A stretch of 6,476 nt of DNA, taken from assembly GCA_900557655.1 (NCBI GenBank), contig USTX01000038.1:1-6476 (forward strand). The letters are read 5' to 3'. The position numbers and the translations under genes are program-made. Shown piece after piece: positions 5,554-6,476 of the stretch. Under the pieces are notes generated by a model. That model saw only the letters and a list, made by a program, of their open reading frames with translations. It was not told the DNA's origin and searched no databases. Numbering within the stretch: position 1 is the first letter of the stretch; each line of letters opens with the position of its first letter. The DNA comes from an uncultured Eubacteriales bacterium (lineage in GTDB: Bacteria > Bacillota > Clostridia > Christensenellales > UBA1242).

Positions 5554-6476
5554 CTAGTCATATATAGTGTCACAAACAGGGCAATACATATAATCAAAGC
5601 TGCCTTGGTGGTTATTACAATACCATACTTCGTAAATCACCTTTGAGTGGGTCGCGCACTGTGTGCATTCCCTTTCAATTGGGCCAAAAGATTGCATGCA
5701 ATAAGTATTAGTTGAGCCGCATTGAGAGCATGCAACACCACTTGCGCCGCCGCCAGAGCCGCCACCGCCGGCACCACCCGTTTCATCTTCCTTTATCATG
5801 ATAATAAGCCTTGAATCGCCGTTGCCAGTTACATTATTCATTACTGATTTAATTTGACTTATTGTGAATGAAACGTCACTTGAACCAAATGTAAATCCAT
5901 ATGAATTATGATACGATATCGTTTCGGTAGAGCCTCCTTGATTATAAATCAAGGTAAGTGTGTCAACCGCTCTGGTAACTGAAATTTTTACGGTTGTATC
6001 TAATGAAAGCGCTCCTATAAACAGGCGAACTGCTGGAAAGTAATCTGTACTATTAATTTCATAGCTTATTGTTGCTGAATTAGGTTGAGTTACTGTTATA
6101 GTAATCCGCTCATTATTACCTTGTTCACTTGAAATCAATAAACTTTCGTAAAGAGGATAAACTTTGATCGTTTGCGAGGTGTCAGAGGTAACATAAAAAC
6201 CTTCATTATCTGATGAAACTAATCTTGTGTCGTCATATTTAATAAACGGATAATTCGCAGGATCTGATACAAGCCACGTTGCAACCTTATTACTGTCTAT
6301 TTCTGTTGGAAGATGATACTTTGTTCCCGCATTCTGGTCACTTACTATTGGATGCTCTGTTTCCGTGCCATCTGGGTTTTTGATAATCGCATTAACGTTA
6401 TACTTTTTGTAAGTAATCTGCAGATAGTATGTGGTATCTGCTGTAGCCGTAAATGTAGTCGAATTCAAAATTTGAG
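5554..6476 (-). CDS. Unrecognised beta-rich protein with Gly linker and zinc-ribbon-like C-terminus (5' end cut by window edge)
   Basis: I do not recognise a specific family. The frame is open to the right edge, so the true start lies outside; 306 residues are visible. The TTG at 6466-6468 could be read as a start but has no support. The first ~240 residues are rich in Thr, Ser, Asn, Tyr and Val in alternating patterns (TFTATADTTYYLQITYKKY, IKVYPLYE, ITVTQPNSATISYEI), as in beta-sandwich repeat domains of secreted or surface proteins. A 14-residue Gly/Ala/Ser linker (5737-5778) follows. The last ~58 residues contain CSQC, CTQC, YCNNH and CPVC, a layout suggesting one or two zinc ribbons. No sortase motif or C-terminal membrane anchor is present. 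Codon use is more AT-rich than in the ger genes. A terminator follows at 5462-5495. The surface role is an inference; the cysteine pairs are seen directly. Confidence 0.75.
   Translation of the reverse strand, partial: QILNSTTFTATADTTYYLQITYKKYNVNAIIKNPDGTETEHPIVSDQNAGTKYHLPTEIDSNKVATWLVSDPANYPFIKYDDTRLVSSDNEGFYVTSDTSQTIKVYPLYESLLISSEQGNNERITITVTQPNSATISYEINSTDYFPAVRLFIGALSLDTTVKISVTRAVDTLTLIYNQGGSTETISYHNSYGFTFGSSDVSFTISQIKSVMNNVTGNGDSRLIIMIKEDETGGAGGGGSGGGASGVACSQCGSTNTYCMQSFGPIERECTQCATHSKVIYEVWYCNNHQGSFDYMYCPVCDTIYD

Overview
The window reads almost entirely on the minus strand and looks like chromosomal DNA of an endospore-forming Firmicute, probably an uncultured Clostridia-type lineage. 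The evidence is a complete three-gene GerA-family spore germinant receptor operon together with strong AGGAGG-type ribosome binding sites. Nothing seen fixes the genus. I see no tRNA, rRNA, CRISPR array, insertion sequence or attachment site.

Layout, in the direction of transcription (right to left). (1) 6476-5554: 3' part of an unrecognised gene. It encodes a beta-rich, probably surface or secreted protein ending in a glycine-rich linker and a cysteine-paired, zinc-ribbon-like tail. A strong hairpin terminator follows (5462-5495). (2) 5461-5314: leader of the germination operon, with short direct and inverted repeats but no promoter I can call with confidence. (3) 5313-881: GerA-type, GerB-type and GerC-type subunit genes, tightly coupled by two 8-base overlaps. 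(4) 880-717: a non-coding gap of about 220 bases in all, with inverted repeats and a probable terminator (751-776). (5) 716-1: a consensus housekeeping promoter, then the 5' 60% of mnmA (tRNA 2-thiouridylase), which runs off the left edge.

The three receptor subunits should form one inner-membrane complex of the spore. GerA is the large subunit with cytoplasmic N-terminal domains and a membrane domain, GerB is the APC-superfamily transporter-like subunit, and GerC is the outer-face subunit. The receptor core motifs are conserved, but all three proteins carry low-complexity additions. GerA has a Gly/Asp/Ser-rich insert and a repeat-bearing basic tail, GerB has an 86-residue Lys/Asn-rich tail, and GerC has a 72-residue Ser/Gly-rich linker. 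GerC also lacks the lipobox cysteine normally expected. I found no clearly new system. The most interesting content is this decorated germinant receptor and the zinc-ribbon-tailed protein upstream of it.
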